DNA of 64,000 nucleotides from Nocardia asteroides. Its GTDB lineage: Bacteria; Actinomycetota; Actinomycetes; Mycobacteriales; Mycobacteriaceae. The position numbers and the translations under genes were made by a program. Under the pieces are notes generated by a model, which saw only the letters and a list, made by a program, of their open reading frames with translations, was not told where the DNA came from and made no database searches. Where the stretch lies: NCBI GenBank assembly GCA_019930625.1, contig CP082844.1, positions 3,286,001-3,350,000 on the forward strand, written 5' to 3'. Positions within the stretch are counted from its first letter, which is position 1, and each line of letters begins with the position of its first letter. Shown here in pieces: positions 37,984 through 45,113 of this stretch.

Positions 37984-38003
37984 TCGGGCGAACCATCGCC
38001 CGA
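37984..38003 (-). promoter_or_regulatory. Leader hairpin of the MFS exporter gene
   Basis: TCGGGCGA and its complement flank a 4-nt loop about 60 bp before the MFS start codon. Inducible drug-efflux genes often have attenuator leaders, so this may be one. Confidence 0.4.
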
Positions 38004-38084
38004 CCGCAGGGAAAACCAACATCGTCCGGCGTTGCGAAGAACCCGCCAGCCACTCGATGACCAGCGGTTCAGTCAGCTCACAAC

Positions 38085-38110
38085 GCCGCCCAGCACAAAT
38101 GCCGGGCGGC
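38085..38110. promoter_or_regulatory. Second hairpin upstream of the MFS exporter gene
   Basis: GCCGCCC and GGGCGGC are 12 bp apart, about 160 bp before the MFS start. It could be an operator, an attenuator stem or a terminator of the opposing interval; unassigned. Confidence 0.3.
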
Positions 38111-38200
38111 TACCGTCTGGACGACTCCGGAGAACTCACGCCCACACCGTAACAACGGACGCGGGCTCGGCCAACGCAATTACACCCGCGCCGAAGGGCT

Positions 38201-38845
38201 TCAGTGCGACCGCAACCGAGCTATGGCGACGTGGTTGGCGTGCGGATCCAGCGTTATCGCCGCCGCCCACACATGCGCCGCGACGGCACGTTGGTCGAAA
38301 AGGGTGACCCAGGTGTCGATGGATTCGCGGGTGTCCTTCACCCAGGTGGGCGTCGCTCCGAGTTCAGGCAGGTGGGTGTACGTCAGTGCCGTGTAGGCCT
38401 GGCCTCGGGCATCGAAGACAGTCGCCGCGCACATCGTGTCGGCGGTGGAGCGTTCGCTCATCCGGCCCGCCGCCGCGGCCTGTAGCGCGTCCCGTGGGAC
38501 ACCCTCGGCTGCGGTGAACACCTCGCCCACCGTCAGGTAGGCGAGCCCGAAACCCCAGATGCGGCCCGCGAAGCGGCGGATCAGCCATTCGGCCGAATCC
38601 AGTACGGGGGAGCGTTCGGCGTGGGGATCGAGGGCTATCGGGATGTGGGCGGCGTCCTGTGCGGTGGGGTTTTCGGTGCGGGCGAATCCCCAGAAGTGAA
38701 TGGTGCCGGCGTCGGCGGCGTCTGCGCGGCGTTCGGACATCATCGCCGTGAGTATCGCGTCGATCGTGGCAGGGGGCGGGTATCGGACGGTGGAATTCGT
38801 CGGCTTCCGCGACTGGTGCCGCGGTCGAGTGCGTCGCTTGGACAT
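38201..38845 (-). CDS. Hypothetical protein, third gene of an unknown operon
   Basis: 214 residues from ATG 38845 (MSKRRTRPRHQSRK). A basic N-terminal tail is followed by a globular part with SAEWLIRRFAGRIWGFGLAYLTVGEVFTA and TALTYTHLPELGATPTW. No membrane segment, signal or known motif recognised. It ends with DPHANHVAIARLRSH. It follows the 112-residue gene by 50 bp in the same direction, and the group faces a Scr1-type regulator gene. Codon use suits a real gene; function unknown. Confidence 0.6.
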   Translation of the reverse strand: MSKRRTRPRHQSRKPTNSTVRYPPPATIDAILTAMMSERRADAADAGTIHFWGFARTENPTAQDAAHIPIALDPHAERSPVLDSAEWLIRRFAGRIWGFGLAYLTVGEVFTAAEGVPRDALQAAAAGRMSERSTADTMCAATVFDARGQAYTALTYTHLPELGATPTWVKDTRESIDTWVTLFDQRAVAAHVWAAAITLDPHANHVAIARLRSH

Positions 38846-38895
38846 TTCCCTTTTCGGTTGCTGCCTGTACGGGTCGTGGATGCGGCCGGGAGTAT

Positions 38896-39234
38896 TCACG
38901 GGCGCGGTGATCGCGGCGGGACGGGAAGATCGGTGGTGCGTGCCCCGCCTGCGGGCAGCAACACCTCCCAGAACTGGGCGCGCACCGCGTCCCACAACCG
39001 GAAATGGCGTGGGAACCATTCGCGAACCTGCGCCAAATCGGGAAGTGCGCGTTCGTCGAACGCGACAAACCCGTTCTGTCCCAATGGAATCGGCACAGTA
39101 TCGCCGTTGTTGCGCAGCCGGTAGGCGGGTGTGGGATCGGAGTCGTCACGCAAGAACACGATCTCGATGCGACTTCCCACTACCTGCCATCCGGCCTGCA
39201 CGGCTCCGATTGTGGTTCGATGCAACCGTTTCAC
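38896..39234 (-). CDS. Hypothetical protein, second gene of an unknown operon
   Basis: 112 residues, MKRLHRTTIGAVQAGW at the start. The middle reads like a small beta-rich domain (VVGSRIEIVFLRDDSDPTPAYRLRNNGD) and the second half has conserved-looking aromatic residues (WFPRHFRLWDAVRAQFWEVLLP). No family recognised. Its ATG overlaps the stop of the upstream 135-residue gene by 4 bp, so the two are co-translated. Confidence 0.6.
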   Translation of the reverse strand: MKRLHRTTIGAVQAGWQVVGSRIEIVFLRDDSDPTPAYRLRNNGDTVPIPLGQNGFVAFDERALPDLAQVREWFPRHFRLWDAVRAQFWEVLLPAGGARTTDLPVPPRSPRP

Positions 39235-39638
39235 CCCCGCATCGGTTCCGGTGGCGCGGCCAAAGCCGACAGCCGTTCCAGTACTTCCTGAAGTGTGCGC
39301 ACGTCGGGGCCGTGCCCGGCGCTACCGGGCTCGTCAGGTGACGGTAAGCGCATGCCACGCGCGGCGGCGCGTTCGCGGTGGCTCACCGCTTGCGGCGTCA
39401 GCCGACCCGAGGACACCAGCGTGCGGTAGGCCGCCGCCTTCCACGCGCACCGCGCGATGCGGCAGGTCAGGTGCACCCGCATCTGCTCGTGAGCCAGTCG
39501 CACGTCGGCGTGCCCGCAGACGTCGGGCAGCACGAGCAGGGCATGTGTCGCGCTGTGACGCCCGCGCGTATCTCCCTGCACCGCCGCATAGTTCGTTACG
39601 GATTCGGGTTCTGTTCCGTGTTCTTCGGCCATGTGCAT
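39231..39638 (-). CDS. Hypothetical protein, first gene of an unknown operon
   Basis: About 135 residues from ATG 39638 (39632 is an alternative). It has Cys/His residues spaced as VCGH...HLTCRIARC, possibly a metal site, then AWKAAAYRTLVSSGRLTPQAVSHRERAAARGM, a helical segment I associate with small actinobacterial proteins found near HTH/DUF397 pairs, and a C-terminal LQEVLERLSALAAP helix. It is divergent from the Scr1-type regulator gene with 157 bp between, so probably controlled by it. Stop overlaps the next start (ATGA). Confidence 0.6.
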   Translation of the reverse strand: MHMAEEHGTEPESVTNYAAVQGDTRGRHSATHALLVLPDVCGHADVRLAHEQMRVHLTCRIARCAWKAAAYRTLVSSGRLTPQAVSHRERAAARGMRLPSPDEPGSAGHGPDVRTLQEVLERLSALAAPPEPMRG

Positions 39639-39795
39639 ATGCTGCGCAGCGTGCCCACGATGGGACGCGCGAAACGTCCGGTGCCGAGCAACCGGTGCGT
39701 CTGCGCTGAGCGTCTCCCGAGTCGGGCGCACATTGATTCTCGCCGTGGGAAAAACCAGACCACACCGTGGGAAAGTAAGGGGAGGACACAGCGGA

Positions 39796-40671
39796 ATGGT
39801 GGGTACCAAGTCGGACCCCAGCCGGACGACGCTCCCGCGTCGCCAGCTGGGCCGCGCGCTGCGCGACGCGCGCCAGGCCAACGGCTACACGCTCGAGCAG
39901 GTAGCCGAGGTCCTGGAGATCAGCCGATCTTCGCTCGGACGGCTGGAACTGGGGCAGAACGAGAAGGTGAAGGTTCGGGATATCGAGTTCGTCTGCCAGT
40001 ACTACGGGTTACCGGAGGAGCGGACCGAGTACCTGAAGTCGCTTGCCGAGCGGGCTCAGGCGAAACCGTGGTGGGAAGATTTTCGAGACCTGGTTCGACC
40101 GGGGTTCAATACATACCTTCAACTGGAAGCCGTGGCTACCGGATTCCGCTTCTTCCAATCACTGGTGATGCCAGGGCTTCTACAAACTGCGGACTACGCA
40201 CGGGTGGCGGTGTCGTCTCCTCCGCGCATGACACCGGAAGAGGTCGAGCGACGCGTCGCATTGCGGATGCAGAGGCAGAAGATCCTGACGCGTCAACACA
40301 AGCCGTTGCCCGCCGAGTTTCTACTGCACGAGACGGTGTTGCGTACTGCTGTCGTATCCGAACGTGACATGTCTTCTCAGCTTCGCCATGTGGCCGACAT
40401 GGGGACACGGGACAATGTGTCGATCCGAATCGTCCCATTCACTGCTGGGCTACCGGCCGGTATTGCTCTGCCGCCCTACATCATCCTCGACATGCCTCAT
40501 GACGAGCCATCTGTCGTGTACTGCGAAGGCGCGATAGGGACAATGATTTTCGAGGATCGTATGGATGTGGAGCGGTATCAAGCCTTCTACGAGGATGTGC
40601 GGCACAGCGCACTAGGGGAACAGGCATCGCGAGACTTGCTGAGGACTATGGCACGGAGGTACGAACAGTGA
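39796..40671 (+). CDS. Scr1-type HTH regulator with DUF5753 domain
   Basis: 291 residues: an XRE helix-turn-helix near residues 15-55 (LRDARQANGYTLEQVAEVLEISRSSLGRLELGQ) and a C-terminal DUF5753 domain that includes FFQSLVMPGLLQTADYAR, a hallmark of the BldB/WhiJ-associated family expanded in actinobacteria. GGAGG lies upstream of ATG 39796. The family regulates development or secondary metabolism, often together with a DUF397 partner, and the pairs can behave like toxin-antitoxin modules. The stop overlaps the DUF397 gene. Base composition is lower in GC than the core genes, fitting an acquired module. Confidence 0.88.
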   Translation: MVGTKSDPSRTTLPRRQLGRALRDARQANGYTLEQVAEVLEISRSSLGRLELGQNEKVKVRDIEFVCQYYGLPEERTEYLKSLAERAQAKPWWEDFRDLVRPGFNTYLQLEAVATGFRFFQSLVMPGLLQTADYARVAVSSPPRMTPEEVERRVALRMQRQKILTRQHKPLPAEFLLHETVLRTAVVSERDMSSQLRHVADMGTRDNVSIRIVPFTAGLPAGIALPPYIILDMPHDEPSVVYCEGAIGTMIFEDRMDVERYQAFYEDVRHSALGEQASRDLLRTMARRYEQ

Positions 40672-40874
40672 CCATCGGGACTTTCGGCGTCCACTGGTTC
40701 AAATCGCAACACAGTCAGGAGGAAGCATGTGTGGAAGTTGCGTGGCTCGACGCAGGTAGGGTCGGTGTCCGTGATTCAAAAAACTCGACCGGTCCGGCGT
40801 TGGTCTTCACGCCGGGCGGATGGGATGCCTTCACCGCGTGTGTCAGAGATGGTGTGTTCACACTGTTGCCCTGA
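40668..40874 (+). CDS. DUF397 protein, partner of the Scr1-type regulator
   Basis: 68 residues with the DUF397 pattern: HWFKSQHSQEEACVEVAWLDAGRVGVRDSKN, then a FTPGGWDAFTACVRDGVF end. The GTG start overlaps the regulator stop by 4 bp. DUF397 proteins are small partners of Scr1-type regulators and are thought to counteract or bind them. A GC-rich hairpin follows the stop. Confidence 0.88.
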   Translation: MTIGTFGVHWFKSQHSQEEACVEVAWLDAGRVGVRDSKNSTGPALVFTPGGWDAFTACVRDGVFTLLP

Positions 40875-40909
40875 TCGCTAGAACAGCGGATTGGCGGACG
40901 AGGCCCGGA

Positions 40910-40947
40910 CTCCGGCACCCCAGCCGGAGCCCGGACCGGAGCCTTTT
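40910..40947 (+). terminator. Terminator after the DUF397 gene
   Basis: CTCCGGC pairs with GCCGGAG around ACCCCA, and a short T-run (CTTTTAG) follows within 20 bp. It separates the DUF397 gene from the opposing secreted-protein gene. Confidence 0.5.
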
Positions 40948-40997
40948 AGACATCACCGGGCGTCACGCCGGATCGTGCAACGCCGGGCGGGTCCGGT

Positions 40998-41417
40998 TCA
41001 CCGGCGGCTGAGCCAGACCGCTGCCAGCGGGTACGGAACGATGATCGGTGTCCCAGCGATGTTCACCGTTCCGGTCCAGAGTCCCTGGCGTGGGTCGATG
41101 TCACGCAGATCCAGGCCGAAGGGCACGTAGTCGAACGTCACGTAGGTCTCGTCCGGCCCGACCGGCGTCTGATGCCCGCCCCGGCTCGAGGTCCCACAGA
41201 CCAGGGCCACAGACCGGCCATCCGGGAAGACTTGCAGATCGCAGTTCTCGATAGGCGACCCGACGACATTGGAAGGCCCCCGCCCGATGTGATAGGTCCC
41301 AGCCGGGATGACACCGTTGCGCGGAAACTCGGGATCATCAGCAGAAGCAACAGCGGGAGCAACACTGACTGCGGCGGCGGCCAACGCCGCACCGACCGCG
41401 ATCTTGCCGAACTTCAT
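40998..41417 (-). CDS. Small secreted protein of unknown function
   Basis: 139 residues from ATG 41417, chosen because GAAGGAG lies upstream and a clean signal peptide begins there (MKFGKIAVGAALAAAAVSV, cleavage after AVASA). The mature part has a Gly/Pro-rich beta character (GVIPAGTYHIGRGPSNVVG, ALVCGTSSRGGH) with two Cys (CDLQ, VCGT) that may pair. Actinomycetes carry many such small exported proteins. I do not recognise the family. It is divergent from the DUF3558 cassette, so its regulation may be linked. Confidence 0.65.
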   Translation of the reverse strand: MKFGKIAVGAALAAAAVSVAPAVASADDPEFPRNGVIPAGTYHIGRGPSNVVGSPIENCDLQVFPDGRSVALVCGTSSRGGHQTPVGPDETYVTFDYVPFGLDLRDIDPRQGLWTGTVNIAGTPIIVPYPLAAVWLSRR

Positions 41418-41631
41418 GATTCCAGCTCCTTCGCTCATCAATCGAACTCAGTCGTATGTCCTAGCTTTCGTCCAGCTCGTTACTGCACCGCCACCCTAGT
41501 TGCGACCCCAAACCCGCGACGACACAACGCAAGAGCCCAGCCTTTCGCCCGGCCGTCCTTGCATGGATACCGGCAGGTCTTCTGCTAGTGTGGGCGAACC
41601 TGAGTCGTCGTCACAGGTCGAGAGGGTGGGG

Positions 41632-42162
41632 ATGAGCCGTCGAATCATGTTGACGCTGCTCGTTGGCGCGTTGACGACCGGAGTCGTCGGGTGCGGGGAC
41701 ACAACGAACGGATCGCCTACGACGGGTTCCAGCAGTACTGCCGAACAGGCTCTTTTCGACCCTTGTACGGGCATCCCTGATGAGGCATTGCGCACAGCGG
41801 GGGTTGATCCAGCGACTGAAGAGGCCGGTATTGCCGGAGTGCACCAGTCCGGCTGGGAAATATGTAATTGGGACGGACCCAAATATTTTATTTCAGTGTT
41901 CTCCACCCGTCGCACGGTCGCAGAATTCGAGCGTAAGCCCGGTAACGTCGAGTTCCAGGATGTCTCGGTCGGAGGACGCCCCGGTAGGCAATTCAGGGTC
42001 GAGGGCGCGTCGAAGTATCTCGATTGCGATGTTCTATTTCCTGCGACTCAGGGAGTCCTGCAATTGAAGGTCCTGAACCGGGCAGGTGCGAACGGTCTCG
42101 AGGACCCATGCGCAGTCCTGTATCGGGTCGGCACGTCGATTGTGCCTGCACTACCGCGTTGA
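41632..42162 (+). CDS. DUF3558 lipoprotein, copy 1
   Basis: 176 residues. N-terminal signal with lipobox GVVGC (Cys near residue 20), then a Ser/Thr/Gly linker and the DUF3558 domain: FDPCTGIPDEALRTAGVDP, GWEICNWDGP, and further Cys residues (CDVLFP, DPCAVL) that likely form disulfides. Such lipoproteins sit on the outer face of the cell membrane and are frequent beside ESX-type genes in Nocardia, though their job is not known. ATG 41632 has GAGAGG six nt before it. Followed 15 bp later by the first 127-residue protein gene. Confidence 0.85.
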   Translation: MSRRIMLTLLVGALTTGVVGCGDTTNGSPTTGSSSTAEQALFDPCTGIPDEALRTAGVDPATEEAGIAGVHQSGWEICNWDGPKYFISVFSTRRTVAEFERKPGNVEFQDVSVGGRPGRQFRVEGASKYLDCDVLFPATQGVLQLKVLNRAGANGLEDPCAVLYRVGTSIVPALPR

Positions 42163-42177
42163 TCAGGGAGGGGTCCT

Positions 42178-42561
42178 ATGAGTGAGGACAGTGCGGCGTT
42201 GTGGAGCGGGCTGGCAGGTCGAGCTCGGGCTGGAGAACTGTACCTCGATGACGAGAACGCTGCGTACAACTGCGCGAAGGCATGTGACCAACGACTGGCC
42301 GATTTACAAGAGATGCGTAGGTTCATCGCTGTTGCCCAAAATGTCTCCGGCTTCGGTGATTTCGTCATGGCGGATCAGCTTGTCGGCAAGTTTCTGAAGC
42401 AAGCTACTGGCGATCCCAATTCGATCGATCAGATCATCCTGGAACACATCGAGACTGTAAAGAACATGCGTGAGGTCATGGCGATCTCGTTCAAACGCAT
42501 CACCGGCACAGACATCGAGAACGCGGCCCCGATCGCTAACGCGACCGAGCAGATGCGCTGA
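42178..42561 (+). CDS. 127-residue helical protein, putative ESX-associated, copy 1
   Basis: A small, largely helical protein without signal peptide. It has a WSG (WxG-like) element at residues 9-11, a YLDDE sequence compatible with the YxxxD/E type VII export motif, and an SGFGDF loop separating two long helices, the size and shape expected of a WXG100-like substrate, although the WxG is not in the usual turn. It is predicted from context (DUF3558, EspG, PPE-like protein) to be an ESX substrate. Not a recognised named family. GGAGG before the ATG. Confidence 0.65.
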   Translation: MSEDSAALWSGLAGRARAGELYLDDENAAYNCAKACDQRLADLQEMRRFIAVAQNVSGFGDFVMADQLVGKFLKQATGDPNSIDQIILEHIETVKNMREVMAISFKRITGTDIENAAPIANATEQMR

Positions 42562-42838
42562 CTCTCAGCCGGGTTCATCGTGTGGGGCGGCGGGGCTGCG
42601 TCGGTGTCGTGAGCGGGTCGCTGGGTCGGGAAGAGTCGAACTCGTGGGCCTGTCCCGCTGAGTCTGCGTCTCGTCTTTCGGAACATCAACCGTGCGGCGC
42701 ACCATCGCGTCTGGCGGAATCGGCGCTCGGTTTTCGGCTGGTTGGGTGGAGCATGGCCGGCGATATGAGCAAGTGAGATCGAGCTGCTCGTCTGCTAGGG
42801 TGGGCGAACCTGAGTCATCACAGGTCGAGAGGGTGGGG

Positions 42839-43369
42839 ATGAGTCGTCGAATCATGTTGCCGCTGCTCGTTGGTGCGTTGGCGGCCGGAGTCGTCGGGTG
42901 TGGGGACACTACGAACGGATCGCCCACGACGGGAGCTAGCACGACTGCGACACAGACTCTGTTCAACCCGTGCACGGGGGTTCCCGATGATGCGCTTCGG
43001 GCTGCCGGAGTCGATCCGAAGACCGAAGAGTCCGGCATCGGTGGAGTGCATCAATCCGGTTGGGAAATCTGCCGGTGGGACGGACCCAAGTACTTCGTCA
43101 CGGTCTTTTCGACCAGTCGTACAGTGTCCGAGTTCGAGCGGAAGCCGGGGAATGTGGAGTTCCAGGACGTCACGATCGCGGGCCGTCATGGCCGGCAGTT
43201 CAGAGTCGAAGGTGCGTCCAAGAATCTTGATTGTGACGTATTGTTCCCTGCTGCCCATGGGGTCGTGCAATTGAGGGTTCAGGGCCGGGCGGGTCGGGAC
43301 GATCTCGAGAATCCATGCACGGTCCTGAATCGTGTCGGCGAGTCGATTGTTCCTGCACTACCGCGTTGA
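42839..43369 (+). CDS. DUF3558 lipoprotein, copy 2
   Basis: 176 residues, the tandem duplicate of the gene at 41632 with the same lipobox and all Cys residues retained (CTGVPDD, GWEICRWDGP, LDCDVLFPAA, NPCTVL). Differences are spread along the mature protein without gaps, so both copies look functional. The 5' region, including GAGAGG, is duplicated as well, giving each module its own ribosome site. It directly precedes copy 2 of the 127-residue protein. Confidence 0.85.
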   Translation: MSRRIMLPLLVGALAAGVVGCGDTTNGSPTTGASTTATQTLFNPCTGVPDDALRAAGVDPKTEESGIGGVHQSGWEICRWDGPKYFVTVFSTSRTVSEFERKPGNVEFQDVTIAGRHGRQFRVEGASKNLDCDVLFPAAHGVVQLRVQGRAGRDDLENPCTVLNRVGESIVPALPR

Positions 43370-43384
43370 TCTGGGAGGGAACGC

Positions 43385-43768
43385 ATGAGTGAAGACATTG
43401 CGTCGGTCTGGAGTCGGCTTGCTGGCCAGGCTAAGACTGGTGAACTGTACCTAGACGATCAGAATGCCGCATTTCTCTGCGCGAAAGCGTGTGATTCGAG
43501 AATCGCCGAACTAGAATCGTTGCGAAGCTTGGCAGGGAATACTCAAAACGTATCCGGCTTTGGTGATTTCGAGATGGCCGCCGACCTGGTCAAAAAGTTT
43601 TTGAAACAGGCTGTGGGTGATCCGAATTCAATCGACCAGATCATCCTGGAACACATCGAAACCGTGAAGAACATGCGTGAGGTCATGGCGATTTCCTTCA
43701 AACGCATCACCGGCACAGACATCGAGAACGCGGCCCCGATCGCGAACGCTACCGAGCAGGTGCGCTGA
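43385..43768 (+). CDS. 127-residue helical protein, putative ESX-associated, copy 2
   Basis: Paralogue of the protein at 42178. The first 75 residues differ freely (WSG is WSR here, YLDDE is YLDDQ), but from GDPNSIDQ to the end only the second-last residue changes, although the DNA has silent changes there. That suggests strong selection or recombination on the C-terminal half, for instance as the part recognised by EspG, a partner or the secretion machine. The stop overlaps the next ATG by one base. Codons are AT-richer than in the core genes. Confidence 0.65.
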   Translation: MSEDIASVWSRLAGQAKTGELYLDDQNAAFLCAKACDSRIAELESLRSLAGNTQNVSGFGDFEMAADLVKKFLKQAVGDPNSIDQIILEHIETVKNMREVMAISFKRITGTDIENAAPIANATEQVR

Positions 43769-45102
43769 TGGTTAACCCGTTCTACAATATGAGCCTGGGG
43801 TTTCCCGACTATCCCCAGCTCGGTTCGACTATCCTGCGCAATTTCACCAACTGGATGTCTGGTGAAGAGTTGCAGCCCGATATCGATCCGGCCGCGGTGC
43901 AGGACAAGTACAACCAGCAGCGCGACGGTGTGCGCAGCCGGGCTGCCGGTGTCGGTTTCCAGGGCGAGTTCCGGCCGAGGGAAGTTCTCGACGCGGATGA
44001 GTTCGAGCGGCACGGCGTCGCGACGCTGCGGGAAAAGGTCGATCAGATCGATCTGAAGGCGGTCGGAGACTTGGTGTTCGCGTGGAACACGATCGCCGAT
44101 CGGCACCAGACTTCGTTGGACAACTTCACGAAGGCGATGGCTCTGGCCACCGACGAGGGGGTGTGGCGGGGCGAGGCGCGCAACGCCGCCGCGACCGCGG
44201 TGGGCGACTACGCCGCCCAGGGGGCGCAGGTCTCGAACGCCGCTCGACTGACCAGCAGCAAGCTGTCCGAATTGTTGACGGGGTTGGAGCCGACCAAGCA
44301 ACTCGTCCCGCATGCGCCGGAACATCGCAGCGGAATCGGCAACGCGCTCGCGTGGGCGGCGGGGCGCGGATGGCGCAATGACGACGTCGCCGAGTACAAC
44401 GCGAAGACAGAGGCGTTGCGGGTACTGCGAACCGTCTACGCCCCGGTGGTGATGGAGTCCGACACAAACGTGCCCGTGATTCCTCGTCCGAACCCTGCTG
44501 CGAATCCGAATGGCGTCGACAACGGAAGCAATCCGCAGGGGACGAACAGCGGGAACCCTTCGGGCACCCCGTCGTCGCCCAACTCGAATCCCACCGGTAC
44601 GAATCCCACCGACGATTCGACCACCCCGTCCACCACCCAGCCCTCGGACACCACCTCTGGAACACCGGAGTCGACCAGTACCGATCCGTCGTCCACTACG
44701 CAGGATTCGACCACACCGGCGTCGACCACGCCCGCCTCGACGACGCCTGCTCCGAGCACAGCGCCGAATACTCCTGGAAGTCCGGGAAGCCCACATCTCG
44801 GCACTCCCGGCAGTCCCAACGGGCCAGGTGCGCCGGGCGTATCGGTGTCGCCGCGAGCCACGTCGAACAACCCCAACGCGTCCCCGGCCGCTGCCGCGCG
44901 AACCGGCGCATCTCCCGGTCGCGCCGGTATGAGCGGGATGCCGGGCGGAATGGCCCCTGGTGCGCGTGGCGGCAAATCCGATGACGAGACGGCCAAGGGC
45001 ATTCCGGACTACCTGATCACTCAGGAACACGGCAACGAGGTCACCGGGCTCGACGACCTGCCGGGGACGGTGCCGCCGGTCATCGGTGACAACCCGCGAT
45101 AA
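43768..45102 (+). CDS. PPE/WXG-like ESX substrate with Ser/Thr/Pro-rich tail
   Basis: 444 residues. The N-terminal ~225 are helical with a WxG turn (EGVWRGEARNAAATAVGDYAAQ), as in PPE and EspA-like proteins. Residues ~235-380 are a low-complexity Asn/Thr/Ser/Pro linker, and the end (GMPGGMAPGARGG, then IPDYLITQEHG and PPVIGDNPR) is the tail seen in many mycobacterial and nocardial type VII substrates. No catalytic domain, so it is likely structural or a carrier. It is coupled to the preceding gene and followed 11 bp later by espG, its probable chaperone. Confidence 0.8.
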   Translation: MVNPFYNMSLGFPDYPQLGSTILRNFTNWMSGEELQPDIDPAAVQDKYNQQRDGVRSRAAGVGFQGEFRPREVLDADEFERHGVATLREKVDQIDLKAVGDLVFAWNTIADRHQTSLDNFTKAMALATDEGVWRGEARNAAATAVGDYAAQGAQVSNAARLTSSKLSELLTGLEPTKQLVPHAPEHRSGIGNALAWAAGRGWRNDDVAEYNAKTEALRVLRTVYAPVVMESDTNVPVIPRPNPAANPNGVDNGSNPQGTNSGNPSGTPSSPNSNPTGTNPTDDSTTPSTTQPSDTTSGTPESTSTDPSSTTQDSTTPASTTPASTTPAPSTAPNTPGSPGSPHLGTPGSPNGPGAPGVSVSPRATSNNPNASPAAAARTGASPGRAGMSGMPGGMAPGARGGKSDDETAKGIPDYLITQEHGNEVTGLDDLPGTVPPVIGDNPR

Positions 45103-45113
45103 GGACCGCACAC

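Larger units (their letters stand above)
41583..43768 (+). repeat. Tandem duplication of a two-gene module (lipoprotein + 127-residue protein)
   Basis: Unit 1 (about 41583-42561) and unit 2 (about 42791-43768) match from CTGCTAG.GTGGGCGAACC through the ends of their second genes; both genes have equal lengths in both copies. The 229 bp between the units have no recognisable gene. Lipoproteins are about 79 % identical by hand count, and the last ~50 residues of the helical proteins are almost identical. Confidence 0.85.

Noticed and set aside
42562..42790. Possible gene remnant between the two duplicated modules
   Set aside because: No similarity to either module or to a known protein and no ribosome site; kept as intergenic.
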